NCBI GenBank assembly: GCA_029207755.1
Contig: JARCOQ010000003.1
Location: forward strand, 94,566,646 to 94,630,645
From: Chamaea fasciata
Taxonomy: Eukaryota; Chordata; Aves; Passeriformes; Sylviidae
Reading direction: 5' to 3'
Length of the DNA stretch: 64,000 nucleotides
Positions within the stretch are counted from its first letter, which is position 1; each line of letters starts with the position of its first letter. Positions 12,262 to 24,496 of the stretch are shown piece by piece. The position numbers and the translations under genes were made by a program. Under the pieces are notes generated by a model. The model saw only the letters and a list, made by a program, of their open reading frames with translations, was not told where the DNA came from and made no database searches.

Positions 12262-13015
12262 TTCCCTCACCTCTGCCCATGCTGCCTTTGGTGCCACCCT
12301 GGACACATTTGGCTCTCCAGGCTGTGAGAGCACATGGCTAGGTCATGTCCAGCCTCTCACCTGCCCTGCACCCCCAAGTCCTTCTGGGCAGGGCTGCTCT
12401 GGATCTGTTCATCCCCAGCCTGTGTTGATACCAAGGGTTGCCCCAATCCAGGTGCCGCACCTTGTACTTGGTCTTGTTAAACCTCATGAGATTCCCATGG
12501 GCCACTTCTCCAGCTTGTCCGGGTCCCTCTGGATGGTGTCCTGTCCTTCAGGAGCGTCACTGCACCACAGCTTGGTGTCATCTGCAAATTTGCTGAGGGT
12601 GCATCCGATCATTTTGTCTATGTCATTAGTGAAGATATTAAATAATATTGGTTCCAATACGGATCCCTGAAGGACACCACTTTTCACTGATGTGCACTTG
12701 GATTCTGAGCCTTTGACCACTACCTTCTGGATGTGACTGTCCAATCACTTTCTTATTCATCTAACAGTCCATCCATCAAATCCATCTCTCTCTAACTTAG
12801 AAGGATGTTTTGTGGACTATACCAAAGTCTTTACACAAGTTCAGATAAATGATATCTGTAGCTCTTGCTTTGTCCAGTTATGCAGTCACTCCACTGAAGG
12901 AAGGCCTCTGGGCTGGTCAGGCAGGACTTGTCCTTGGTGAAGCCATGCTGACTATCCCAAATCACCTCCTGTCCTCCATGTGCCTCAGCATAGCTTCAAG
13001 CAGTAATCTTGAGTT
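12262..13015 (-). mobile_element. CR1 LINE, reverse transcriptase part, minus strand (interrupted)
   Basis: The right half of the CR1 copy that begins at 11080. Read on the minus strand from about 13010 it covers the reverse transcriptase palm and thumb: the AAGCCATGCTGACTATCC block at 12940-12957 mirrors the CR1 segment around a Trp/Gly-rich turn, then the catalytic aspartates, then the RDPDKLEKWP thumb start. Its upstream boundary, near the CTCAGCATAGCTTC stretch at 12985-12998, is approximate because the homology fades. Confidence 0.9.
12484..12744 (-). pseudogene. CR1 reverse transcriptase fragment with intact Asp-Asp box
   Basis: An 86-codon open frame on the minus strand within the CR1 copy. 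It reads, in order, a GVLQGSVLEPILFNIF palm motif (about residues 23-38), a CTLSKFADDTKLW stretch holding the F-A-D-D catalytic pair (about residues 48-60), and an RDPDKLEKWP thumb motif (about residues 72-81). This matches the usual CR1 order closely, with few changes. The enzyme as a whole is broken: the copy is 5'-truncated and its C-terminal part lies beyond an inserted LTR. This is the best preserved coding segment in the window. Confidence 0.88.
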
Positions 13016-14206
13016 AGAGCTGATTTTTATTCCTCAGATCCCTGATTTAAGTGCCTAAACCAGAACTGGCCCTCCCTGAATGGGAAGAGACCAAAACCTC
13101 TCCATTTAATCTCATTCTTCTTGTTGCCAGAAGGAAATGCATACCTCTTCTACTTTGAATTGTTTAATTACTATTTTTTGTGCAGAAAGGAAGGAGGAAA
13201 ATGAAAAATGCATAATTATTCCAGTGATCAGACAATTTATTTGAACTATGAGAGAATTTTTTCGTCCTTGCTTCACTGTTTTGGTGATTTAATTCAAGAA
13301 AGGTGGATTAAAAGAAAGGTAGGTTTCTCAAGAAATCAAATAGATAAAGCAGAGCTTTTGAGGTGCTGATGCTTGATTCTATGTGTCTCAAGTTTAACTA
13401 ATATGTAGTTACATATATGCAGAGCACAGCACTTTGTAATATCACCACTTAGATAGAGGACAACTGTTTTTGTGGAGCACTAATCTTGAGGAAACTTGCC
13501 CTTGCTTTTATCTCCCATTCAGTTGCTTTAATTTGCATGCCTATGCACATCTATGCTCTGCTTCTGAATACATCCAGTATTCTCATGACCTTTCAGGGTT
13601 CTGGTCAAATTATCCTCCCAAAACCTCACGAAACTCACCTTTGAGTGTTCAGAGTGCTGCAGATGGATTTGGGCCTCTACTTCTGTGTTGTCTCTGTTGG
13701 CTCCATGAGGATAGCTCAGATAATCTTCAGCATCTCTGTATAGGCACCTGAATCATTCCTGAAATACCTAAAAGCTGTTCTTCTAAATCTAGGATAACAA
13801 TCCTTTCTATAGTCAGTGAAGAGAAAAATATACTTAGGGAGGGTGACTCAGGCAACTAACTTATCTTAGACACTTTTTATGACAATTTGAGTAATTTGGT
13901 GAAGATACTTCTCATACACCATTATATATAGACAGAGTAACTGAGTTTGACTTAAACGTCTAACTTTTTAGACACAGATTTTAGGTGAAATGAGTCTTGG
14001 TACTCAAAACTAATGCTGTAACTTAGCATCATCATGTAAATATATCTTGACTTTTGTTTTTGGCCTTAAACCCACCAAAGGTGAGCCTAATTTTCCAACT
14101 GATTTTAATAGCTGTTGAATCAATCTGAATAGACTGAAAACTTTGGGGGATGGCAGGAATTCTGAGAAAGGAAAAAAGGCTTTGTTAATTAATCCCTCCT
14201 CCTCAT
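13016..14206. other. Unannotated stretch
   Basis: I see no repeat end and no coding signal. The 93-codon open frame at 13470-13751 has no recognisable domain. Confidence 0.5.
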
Positions 14207-14285
14207 TAAAAAAAACCCCACAAAACCCACAAAACAAAACACAACAACAACAACAACAAAACAAACAAATAAACAAAAAAAGAGA
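14207..14285 (+). repeat. A-rich low-complexity run with (CAA)n
   Basis: An A-rich, nearly T-free stretch with a core of ACAACAACAACAACAACA at about 14239-14256, flanked by AAAACCC and AAACAAAT units. On the minus strand it reads as a (TTG)n tract and creates a spurious Cys-rich/Phe-rich open frame. It could be a decayed poly(A)-type tail, but no retrocopy body or target duplication is evident upstream. Confidence 0.8.
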
Positions 14286-16499
14286 AAATACTGAAAGTAA
14301 AATGTATTTGTATAGAAATTGTTTGGGTTTAGAGTAATAAATTCCATAATTCTAGAATAGAAAGTAAAATGTTTGTTTCTTTTAAAATCTTACTATATTT
14401 GATACTGTGCAATCAACAAGAGACTAAAAAAGTCATTGACAATGCACATCTGTACTCTAGAAACAGAAGTTTGCAAAGGAAAATAAGGTCATGGTTCCAT
14501 AGGAGAGTGTGTAAGAATGAGCTCAAACTAACTAATGTAAAGTCTGCTCAGATGCCTCTGGTGCATGCTGAGATGAGTTGCCCATAGAAGAAGCAAAAGG
14601 GAGACTTGACTTTTGTCTATGAGTAGCTACATAAGGAACAGAAAACTGCTAGCTGAAAGCTTTCCAAATCTAGTAAGCAAGGTTATAACAAAATCTAAAG
14701 ATTAAAGCCTGAGGTGAGTAAAATTTGGATTATGATATAATGCATGAATGAATTAGGTAGAAGAAAAAGTTTAGATAAAGAAAAGATGAAAATTCAGATA
14801 AAACTAGTGGCCAAAGATTTGCTAGATTTCAGTGATCACAGTGGCCTCAGTATTGGACTGACGACATCCAGAAATTGCATGATGACTTAAATAGAGCAGG
14901 ACCATTGCTGATCCTGGTAGAAAACATTGGTTTTTCTCCTTGGGACTTGCTGATGAATAAAGATTTATCCCCAATGACAAGAGTTGGGAATCCAAAATAA
15001 AATTATATACATTTAATATTTCTTCAAACCTCTCTGGGAATTAAAATTGCCACAGTTGCTGTTGTGGTAAATTAAAGTGGTGCTGTCTTTTCTCCTCAAT
15101 TTTCTTGTAGATGAGAAACAATTCTTGTTCAAAGCTGAAAAGCCCAGAATTTTAAGTGCATGTTAGACTCTGGTACATTGGGTATCTCCAGCAGCTCTTT
15201 CTAATTTGATGTTGGATCATTCTGCTCAGCTGACTCCTTGACTGCTTGCTTGCTAGAAGGAAAAGTCTTCTCTACTTTAGATTTACTCTGATTCTGTCTC
15301 CTGCCTTTAATTTCATATCAAATCTTGACAAAAACTGGAACAAAATAAAACCTCTTCAGAGCCCAAGTGTTAGAAATCTTTAGCTCTTTTTGTGGCCATG
15401 CACATCAGCTTTGTTGCAGCTGGAAGAGCCTTCTATGGTCTCATGAATCTATCTGGCTTTGTTGGAGCAAGTGGCACTGCTGATCAGACAGAAAAACTTC
15501 ATTAATAGTAATGGTTTGTGGGGAACATTCTAGAAATTCAGCTTAAAATCGTTTGCTATTTTGTTTGCTGCTCAACTGGAAGTTTTTCATAGCTGAGCAG
15601 ACAGGGTTTATGAGCATATTTTGAAAAATACCATAAAGATGCACTGCATTGTATATGTAATTCTTTATTCACATCATGATGTCTACTAAATTCAGAGGGT
15701 CAATGCATACTAGATCTAACTGTTGGGAAAAAATGGATATGTGTTTTTTAGGTAAAAGTATTTTTGGACATTACAGAGAGAGATTACACAGTCTAAGGAT
15801 TTTACTTATACAGCCACAATGCAGGATAAGTGAGAAGAGACCACAAAATCTATGAAGGTTTTATTTACTCAGCATATTTACTGAGAGAAAGCACTAAGCA
15901 GGAATTTCTTAACATATATAAATGGACCTGGGTAAACTTCTCCTATATTTAAAGTACTTTAATGGTAGTGTAATGACAACCATGTGTTTTTACCAACTTG
16001 AGTCTCCACACAGATTATTTTCCAATTTTCTATCACTTTAAGTAGAAAGAAAGATAAGATGAATCACAAATCATCCCTTTGAAATTAAGGGATGAGACTA
16101 CGTTTTGGAAGCTATGCAAATCTAAAGTAATACCAACAAGCAATAAAGTAAAACAGTTGTCTTCATTAACATTAGGCAATAGCAGATTACTCATCTTTAT
16201 GCACGCTAGCGCATGAAGTGAGTGAAGCATGTGTTTTGTTAGCAAATAATCAGTAATATGTTCTGAAAGCAAAGAATCAGTAAGGATCAGAAAACCAGTT
16301 CCATTCAAGATTAGCATAAATTAGCTTGTTTATTAATCTTTTATGTTTATGCAGGTAAATGAAGGTGCACGGGTGCACATAGATTTGCAATATTTGTGGT
16401 GCAAGTAGAGTATTGTTACAATCCTATTCTCCAGGTATTTCTGAAAAAAGAATGGAAGACAAGTGCTAATCCTCAAGTTTCTTACTGAAGAGATTTTAT
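14286..16499. other. Unannotated AT-rich stretch
   Basis: No recognisable gene, LTR end or CR1 segment. The longest open frame is a 94-codon minus-strand one at 16033-16317, without a known motif. Confidence 0.55.
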
Positions 16500-16835
16500 T
16501 GATCACTGTCTGTATCATTAATAAAGATATTGAATAGTACTGGCCCTGATGTGGAGATACACCACTTGATGCTGTTTTCTATTTGGACATTGAATTACTG
16601 ACAGCAGCTCTTTGTCTGCATTCATCCAACGTGTCCCTTATCCATCAAATATATCATCCTTCAAATCTATCTCTCCTGTTACACACAAGGATGTTGAGTG
16701 AGACCATGCCAAAGCCCTTACAGAGGCATCAGTTGCTCTTCCTTAGCCACTCATGCAGATGTTCCCATCATAGATGCCAGATTAGTCAGTCCTGGGTAGG
16801 CTATCTCCAGAGATGCTGTCCAAACTTAACACATT
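16500..16835 (-). mobile_element. Old CR1 LINE fragment, minus strand
   Basis: The order of blocks is that of the minus-strand CR1 palm region: ATTAATAAAGATATTGAATAG at 16516-16536 (mirror of the LFNIFIND-encoding segment), CCATCAAATATATCATCC near 16643, and ACCATGCCAAAGCCCTTAC at 16703-16721. The same blocks occur in the better copy at 12620-12840. Divergence is high and no CR1 3' tail is attached, so this is an internal fragment of an older insertion. Both boundaries are approximate. Confidence 0.8.
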
Positions 16836-17358
16836 TGTAATTTTTTGACTATGGTCATTATTTTGGAGAGTGTCAAATTAAAGGGCAGTATTATTTCAGT
16901 AACGTCTTTTTTTTTCAGTCCAGAGGTTACATTGTGAAAGTGCCTACACAAACACATCATCCACAAAGTTCCTTGAGAACTGTAAGTATTTTTATTGATT
17001 ATTATTTGTAGTAGGCTGCTGAATGTATGAGTGAAAAAGTCCTTGTTTTAAATATGAATTATTTGATGCAGTCTGACTGAATAACCAAAAATATGTCACT
17101 TGCTCCCATGTCTGGAAAACCAAGTTATTTGGTGAGGCTCTTTATCAACAACAATGCTGTGAATTGGAAAAACTTAAATGTATTCTCATTATCGCCCAGT
17201 TGACTATCATCTCCCAGAAACTGTTATGGTTATTATGAAATGGATATTGTAAATCAGGACAGACCAGATTAGTGTGAAAAATCTAATCTAACAGTCACTG
17301 GTTTCATTAGACTTCCTCTAAGATGGTGAGTTTTCCTTCTTCCATATTTGGACAATCT
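16836..17358. other. Unannotated stretch
   Basis: AT-rich sequence with no recognised feature between the CR1 fragment and the 58-bp duplication. Confidence 0.5.
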
Positions 17359-17474
17359 TTTGGACTAAGTTTTGAGATTATAAGGAAAAACCAGGACAAC
17401 TGAATTTAAGTTATCATTTGGACTAAGTTTTGAGATTATAAGGAAAAACCAGGACAACTGAATTTAAGTTATCA
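17359..17474 (+). repeat. Perfect tandem duplication, 2 x 58 bp
   Basis: The two copies, 17359-17416 and 17417-17474, are identical base for base, each beginning TTTGGACTAAG and ending AAGTTATCA. The next bases continue as a T run. Identity over 58 bp points to a recent event such as replication slippage, or to an assembly artefact. No coding frame is preserved through it. Confidence 0.95.
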
Positions 17475-20400
17475 TTTTTTTTCAATCAGCTACTTTATTT
17501 CACTAGTGGTCAACTTTCAAAAAGGAGTCAAACACAATTTGATGTGAACATGTTAGATCTAACTCTCAAAGAATCATCTCTGTTCTCTATTAACAAGAGC
17601 TGTTAAAATTACTGATTATCTCAGCTAGTAAAATGGATTGCTTTTATTCAGCACTTTGTCCCACAAAATGAAGATCCTATCTTGTGCTACCATCACTTTT
17701 TCGTAGTAATGGTTTTCCAAGTAAGACGTTAGGATCCAGTATAAAGTGTAAACTTAGCAAATGTAGAGAATAGAACTTTAAATTATAATTTTAATAACAA
17801 GAAAGAAGATCAGTAAGAGAACAATTTAACCATGTACAAGCAGAAGAGCAAAACCCTGATACTCCTTTAGCAGAAGTTTAAATCAGACCCTTAGCACTTT
17901 TAAAGGTTGTAGTGCCTCTGGGACTAATGGGCCCAGATTTGCCTCTCCTAATTTCAACTGCTTAACTGAGGAACTTTGCTGTTCAATGAAGAGAGGAAAT
18001 GACAGATATTTTCAGAAGGCAGTTTGCTCTGATCTATGTCCTTAGATAAGACTGAATTGCTGGAGACACCTATTGCTTTTCATCACTGAAAGTTAAAGTC
18101 CTGGGTGATTAGATAACTCAGCCATCTGATAACAGTCACCTTAGCTGAGTGTATAGATGTAAGGAATCTAATGTGCTCTTAAATTTGGGTTAGCTGTGAA
18201 GGTGAATTTTCACTGTAATTGAGGTTGTTCCTCAAGTTCTACCAGTGAAGGGTCTGAAACAAATGCCATCAGTGTGGTTTTTTATCTGCATCCATCTTTG
18301 AAATGCCAATCTCAGTGGATCTAGAAAAGGGGAAGAATCCCAGGCCCGAACCCTTCCTCCTGTCAAACCAATTCAAGAAAAGAGCAGGGGATGCCTTGCA
18401 AATAAATCTACATTCCTGCAAGTGTCCAGAAGTACTTTCTCCATGGGTCCCAAAGACTGATGTATCTCTACTCTTTCTTTATTTGCTGCACTGAAAAAAT
18501 GCCACAATTCTTTCCTGTTGGTGGAGATAAACAGGAAATATTTTCCATGCTGTAAAAATAAAAATTTTTAAAAAGATGATGCCATTTTGAATTACAGCTC
18601 TGCAAACAGCTATTGTTTTCTGCTTTGAAAAGACTTCTACTCTAATTCGCTTGCATTTAAAACCTGGAAGGGATATCAAACAGAGAAGCTATGCTTTTAA
18701 GAAGCTATGTTTTTACCTGGTATCCCTGCTCCTTTTTTTTTTTTTCTTTTTTTTTTTTTTTTTCCCTGTGTGGTTAGAGTGTGGTTTTTTTGTTTGTTTA
18801 AAAAATTCTATCCTAAGATAAGTTAGTCCCTCAATGGATTGGACTGGGCGGCTAACTATGCTGATCTCTAATTTTTGCTATTGACACTTTCAACACAAAG
18901 ATGAGGTCTATTGTTTTGTCTATATCCTGATATTGCCACTACTGTCAGTATGGTAAATTTGTACTGCACAGCAATTCAGAAAAAGAATAAAGAACAGAGA
19001 AGATAAGATCAGTTATATTTTAGAATTTTCTAGTGCATCATTTGAATCATTCAGTTCTTGTGTTGTTTTTAAGCTTATTTCCCCAAAACATTCAGCAGTT
19101 CACTAGTTGAAAGCTAGCTCTTGCATCTATAAAATTTCACGTGCTTGATTCCCAGCTGTTCCAGCAATCTTAAATCACTATCCACTCCTGAAAACTTAGA
19201 CCATGCTTCAACATTTTTAATTCTGTAGCTTGTTATTGGCAAAGAGAAGTGGAAGTTGGAAAAGTGTGGGATCAGCTGAATAACCACAATGAGAATCAAC
19301 AACAGTAAGATTTGCATAGATCTTGAGTTATCTGAAAACAGAGATAAAGATAATATGTAATAAATAAATAAAATTATCTTCAAAGTCAGCATTACACATT
19401 GAAATGTTGTACATAATTCAATAGTTTTTTTCAGAATTTTTAGGTGTTTGGGAGTTTTCTTAAAATCTTGCTTCAACAGGCTGTATACACTTTAAAAAAA
19501 TGTAGCCTTCTGTTGTGAATGCAGACAATATCAAGACAGCAAAAAGACATGAGACCTGAATAGCTTCAACAGTCCTCCTCTATCCAAAATTATTTAAATT
19601 ACTGGGGAGTTGTGCTCTTCAATAGGATGGGGTGTATTTTGGAGAAGGAAGGTTACTGACACTATTTTTTTCCACAGAAGTTAATTAATTCTGTTGTAGT
19701 GACTACAGATACACAGAACAGTTGGCAAACCATCTCTACCAGGAGCTGAAGGGCCAGTGGGCTGCAGGCTGAGGGCACTTGAAAATACTCACAGCATTAC
19801 ATGCAAAGTGGTTCATGTGACAAGAACAATCCCTTCTGTCAATTCTACAAGCTTTCTGATGTTTTATACAGATGATACCTTTTCATTTCATAAACTTACC
19901 ATTTCATCCACATTCTGAGTCACTCAGAAGTTCTGGATGGATATGATAGAAGAGATACAAAGCTAAATATGCTTTGTATTAGCATATTTGTAAATATGCT
20001 TGACCATGTCTCCTCTTCAATCTGTCCTGCTAGCTTTTCATGGTTATTTAGAAAAGAGGGAAGTAGATCAGGAAAAAAAAATCATAGGAAATGCGTCAGA
20101 GTAGTACCCTGCAGAAAAAGAGCAGCAGCATAGAGGGAAGGCTTTTTGTGATTATCAGCAAAGAGGGAATAGATACTGTTTGCTGATAGCAGAAACATCC
20201 CTTTTCTTAGTTCAAAACAGAATATTCAACTTTTGACCATCTAACAAACAGAATCCTTATCAAAGATCCTGTATTGCTGGACCTTGTTCTTCTGTATTGG
20301 AAGTTTTCAGCCAGAATGGTTGCAGAGCTATATTTCTAATAAATCAGAAATAACTTAAGACATATGATTTGCCTGTTATGCCCTCTACTGAGTACTGACA

Positions 20401-22863
20401 GACGCAGCCATACTAGGATGAACCTGTCTTATTCTAGAGTTGGACAGCTTTCAAGCAAAATGTCTTCTTTTTGACTTTTTGAAACTTAGTGAAGCTATGA
20501 ACATCTGCTGGCTTTTCGGACTTTAAATCAATATTTTGTTAACATATTTTAACCAAAATCATGCATAATTTTTCTTTTTTTAGTCTTGTTTTTCTTGCTT
20601 TTACTTTCCAGAAGAGACCTGTTATTTTTCAGGAGTGAAATCTTTCTCCAGGTTTGAAAATGACTTATTTCTCATTTCTATGTACAAGATCATGAGGTAT
20701 GATTTAGAAAATATACATAAATAAGAGTGTTACAAAATGGCAAAAGGTGTAAGTGAAGAACTTTTAAGGAAATAATTTTCTTAAAACTCCCTTTATTTCT
20801 TTTGCCTCATGCTATATCATTTCATTTACACAGAAAAAGAATTATCACACTAGAAACAAGGACCCTCCAAATGAAGGCAAGTAATGAATGAAGAATTAAA
20901 CTGTCCACCACGTAGAACAGATTTGCTGATTAGTGAGCCCAAGAATCTTGTCTTTACCTCCTGAAGAACATATGGAAAAAAGCCTCAATTCATTTCCAAT
21001 CCTTAACTGTTGGTGGTATCGTTTTTCTTTCTGCATCATCTGTTTCAAATCATCTATAACCTTAGGTCATCTAGGAGGTCAAACAGAAACAGAACTTTAC
21101 TTCTAAGATTTAAACATCTACAGTTTGGTCTTTACCACTGAAACCAGGTATAGCTTTGTTTTTAACTTGGACAAACTACCTTCTTCAATAGAAAGCGGTC
21201 AACTGCATTTCTAGTATCAGAGGTTATCTAGGTTATGCCTCAGAGGAAAGCTGAAATAATGATATTTCAGTTTTTTATTCTTTTTCTATGCCTATTAGAT
21301 AATCATATCTGGTCAATTTAGACTTTGGTCCAGATCCTCAACTGGAATATGAACCAACAAATACAAACGCCAAACCTCAGAACTGATTCTCCATTTCCAA
21401 TCTAAAGGGCTTAAAGGCTGCTGGTGTTTCAGCTTTCACTAGTCATTCTTCCACACCAAACAAAGAAACTAGATGTGCCCTCTTCTAGCTTCTAGCCACA
21501 GCTGAAAGAAATGAGAAAGAACAAATGTGTGGTGGCTAAGGACCATTTTTCTCCATTTGTTTTCATGGGTGAAAACCAAATGAGTACTCTGCAATTTACA
21601 GCTGAATCAAGAGAAATCACAGGGAAGACACAGGGAAGACAGATTCTTCTGAAGCTCTAAGTTGCATCCAGAGCTGAATGAGAATTTAAACCTGTCCTAA
21701 AAATAAGCACAGAGCTAAAATCAGCATAGTTTTGGCACAAAAAATAAAAGGTCATTTCTTTGCTGCAAATTGGTACAGATAGTTATCTAGAGTGGCTCAC
21801 CCAGGAAAAAATACAAACTATTTTTCTTAACAGCATTTACAAATCCAAAAGTAGATGCTCATGGTTCACCAGGTTGTTGCAGAGATGCTTGAAGATGTGG
21901 TCAAAAGGTCATTTAATGGGTGTACTCCACTTATGAAGAGGGTTTAGAAACTGTGTCCATTGTCTGAGCAGACCATGTACAAGATGGCTCTGGGCTGATC
22001 ATAAATTAGGTACTTTAGTACTAAGGCCCTGGTAACAAGAGCAGAAGAGCTGTGTATGCATGTCCAAAGAAGCCACTGAGTTTTTCCATTGAGGAACTTG
22101 AAATGGACCCATGGAAGTGAATTCCCGAGTCTGACTCTTCACTAACTAAAAGGAATAAATCCAAGTCACAAGCAAATAAAACCAAGAGATAAGTGTGTCA
22201 ACAAGACATTTTTCAATGGATACTTGTGTCAGTACAAAAAGAAGCAAAGGAAAAAGTTTATTGTCAAAATTAATTTTGGGCTATGTGCTTTTTACATTAC
22301 ATTTTGCTAATTCCTGGCTGCTTGTGCTCTCTTTCATCTTAATATAAATGTTTTGGGTTTGTTTGTTCTATCACATGCACAAAAATATAAACTTGAAAAG
22401 AGGAAAATATTGACTACCTTCGGCCTTAAGAGGAAGGGTTTCATATTCCAGGTGCTTGAATGAATACTCATCTGGTTTTGTTTTGTAATTTTACAAAGAA
22501 CTCACAGATTTTGAACCTGACCCTTCATCCTGCTGACAAAACTTGGCAGAATTGTTCCAGTGATATAATACAGAAATGCAATGCTGAGTTGTATCTCTCC
22601 CTGTGATGTAATGCACCTACAGTGACCTTACAGAAAGTGACTCATAATATCAATTTGTCATAGACTTAGAGAAAAAAAAAAGGATTGCTTTTATCTGAAT
22701 GAAAGTAGAGGCAAATCATTATTCTGCAAATGCAGCCATCTTCCTGCATTCAACAGGATAACAAAAATTGTACTGCTAGTTTTGCTTTATCAAAAGAGGA
22801 ACATTCTGTCATTTTATTTCATTTGTAGCAACGGATGTGTTTTAAGGAGGTTATTTGGGATGT
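17475..22863. other. Unannotated AT-rich stretch with a T-rich run
   Basis: More than 5 kb without a recognisable gene or mobile element. An interrupted T run lies at about 18732-18762. The 120-codon minus-strand frame at 19114-19476 is Leu/Ile-rich in its centre but shows no homology I recognise and sits in AT-rich DNA, so I do not call it a gene. I see no tRNA or snRNA structure. Confidence 0.5.
18732..18762 (+). repeat. T-rich run
   Basis: Two runs of T separated by a single C. No polyadenylation signal or target duplication was evident around it, so I call it a simple repeat and not a retrocopy tail. Confidence 0.85.
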
Positions 22864-23444
22864 TGTCATGGTTTAGTCCCAGCTAGCAACCAGGCCCCAG
22901 GCAGACACTTGCAGTTTCCCCAGCCAGCAAGACTGGGGAGAGAAATGGAAGGGTAAAAGATAGAGAATTCATGGACTGAGACAAAGACAATTTAATAGGG
23001 AAAGGAAAAGCCATGCATACAAGCAAAGCAAAGCAAGGAATAAATTCACTGCTTCCCAAGGGCAGGCAGTTGATCAACCAGCTCCAGGAGAGCAGGGCTC
23101 CATCACACACAGCAGTTACTTGAGAAGACAAATGTCATCAAATGTCCCCTCATCTCCCTGCTTCCCTCCTCTTTATATACTAAGCATGAAGCTCTGGAAT
23201 ATCCCTCTGATCAATCTGGATCACTTGTCCTGGCTGTGTCTCCTCCCACCCTCACATGCACCCCCAGCCTCCTCATCAGTGTGGCAGTACAAAAAGCAGA
23301 AAAGGTCTTGGCTCTGTGCAAACCCTGCTCAGCAATAACAAAAACATCTCTGTATTATCAGCCCTGTGTTCAGCCCAAATCCAAAACACAGCCCCATACC
23401 AGCCACTGGGAAGAAAATTAATTGTACCCCACCCAAAAGTAGCA
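22864..23444 (-). mobile_element. Solo ERV LTR (ERVL-like), minus strand
   Basis: A near full-length LTR of about 581 bp. The left end is TGTCATGGTTTAGTCCCAGC, the reverse of the family's 3' terminus. Then come the CAACCAGGCCCCAGGCAG segment, AAGACAATTTAATAGG (mirror of the ATTAAA polyadenylation region), TTTATATAC near 23171 (TATA region), and at the right TGGGAAGAAAATTAATTG, which mirrors the family's 5' AGTTAATTTTCTTCCC block. The right end is set at AGCA by the TG...CA rule. The flanks GATGT and TAGAT do not match, so no target duplication is confirmed. Open frames inside it are incidental. Confidence 0.85.
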
Positions 23445-24428
23445 TAGATTTCAAGAGAAGAAGTTGTACTGTTATAGGCAAAATGAAATGGAATGGGGTT
23501 AGTGTCAGAGCCAGAGGAAGAAAATGAAATATTGGGACATTAAGAGGATATGGAAATAAATATCCCATAATCAGGAGAATATTAGGTAATAACTCCCCCC
23601 TAAAAACATCCATGAAAATTGGGCAGTATGAAACAAAGAAAACCTTAATAATTCCATCATTAAAATTCTGAGTCCCTAATATTATTGATTGGAATATTGA
23701 TTACTGAATGATAAAAAAATGTAAAAGTCATTCAAGTAAGACACAGTTCAGAACCAGAATTTCAGTGGAAAAGCTCTGACTGCATTTTTCTTTACACTAA
23801 TTTCTTCTTGTATGCTTTTTGTGATGGTTTAAATTATGCATATAGTAAAAAACCCAGGTAAATATATTTAGAAGTACAAATATGGATGTGTGTGGAAAAC
23901 TAGGTCATAGTATAAGTGAAATAAAGACAGATTAAATGATAGCTGATATTGATTCTGAAACAAAAAAAAACCCCAGTTGCATACTTAGGTGAGTTTTGCA
24001 TTCCATTAAGTCTCTGCTGCAATATCACAGTAACTCAAAGTATCTATGATAAGGCTGACTCTTCATGCTCTCTCCACTACCTTAGATTATTGCATTATAC
24101 TTTAACTGCAAGGGAACATTTTTTTTTTCAATTTTAAATGTGTCACACCATGTCTGTGGTATAGTCATACATGTCTAAGAAACATTTAAAAATGCATCCC
24201 AGGATATGTAGTAGAAGTCTCTGGAAGTAATTTGTAAGGTACACTGCTGCCAATTTCTGCTTTTAGTTTTTGTCAAGGTCTTTGGATTTCCTTTATTCTG
24301 ATGATGATACCAGCCTTCTTTGTTCCCATTTCTCTGTCTAGTTTTCTTATATTACTAATTTTTTTTAATCTTTTGCTAGCTGGAACCACCATGACCTACT
24401 TCCCATTTTCCTCAGTATTCTTCACTAC
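23445..24428. other. Unannotated AT-rich stretch
   Basis: No recognised feature. The 94-codon minus-strand open frame at 23329-23613 straddles the LTR edge and has no known motif. Confidence 0.5.
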
Positions 24429-24496
24429 GTATATCTATCTATATATCTATATCTATCTATCTATCTATATATACACACACATATGTATATATACAC
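24429..24496 (+). repeat. Compound microsatellite (TATC)n/(TA)n/(CA)n
   Basis: Runs of ATCT and TATC units pass into short TA and ACAC blocks. The pattern is interrupted several times, which suggests an older, only mildly unstable array. Confidence 0.93.

Noticed and set aside
12200..12670. 156-codon plus-strand open frame
   Set aside because: It is antisense to the CR1 reverse transcriptase and begins within the inserted LTR.
14207..14285. A-rich run as a possible retrocopy tail
   Set aside because: Internal CAA units, no upstream body with a polyadenylation signal, no flanking duplication.
19114..19476. 120-codon minus-strand open frame with a hydrophobic centre
   Set aside because: It lies in AT-rich DNA where Leu/Ile/Phe codons dominate by composition; no motif, no exon signals.
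24429..24496. Possible CRISPR-like or regulatory array
   Set aside because: It is a plain compound microsatellite of 2-4 bp units.
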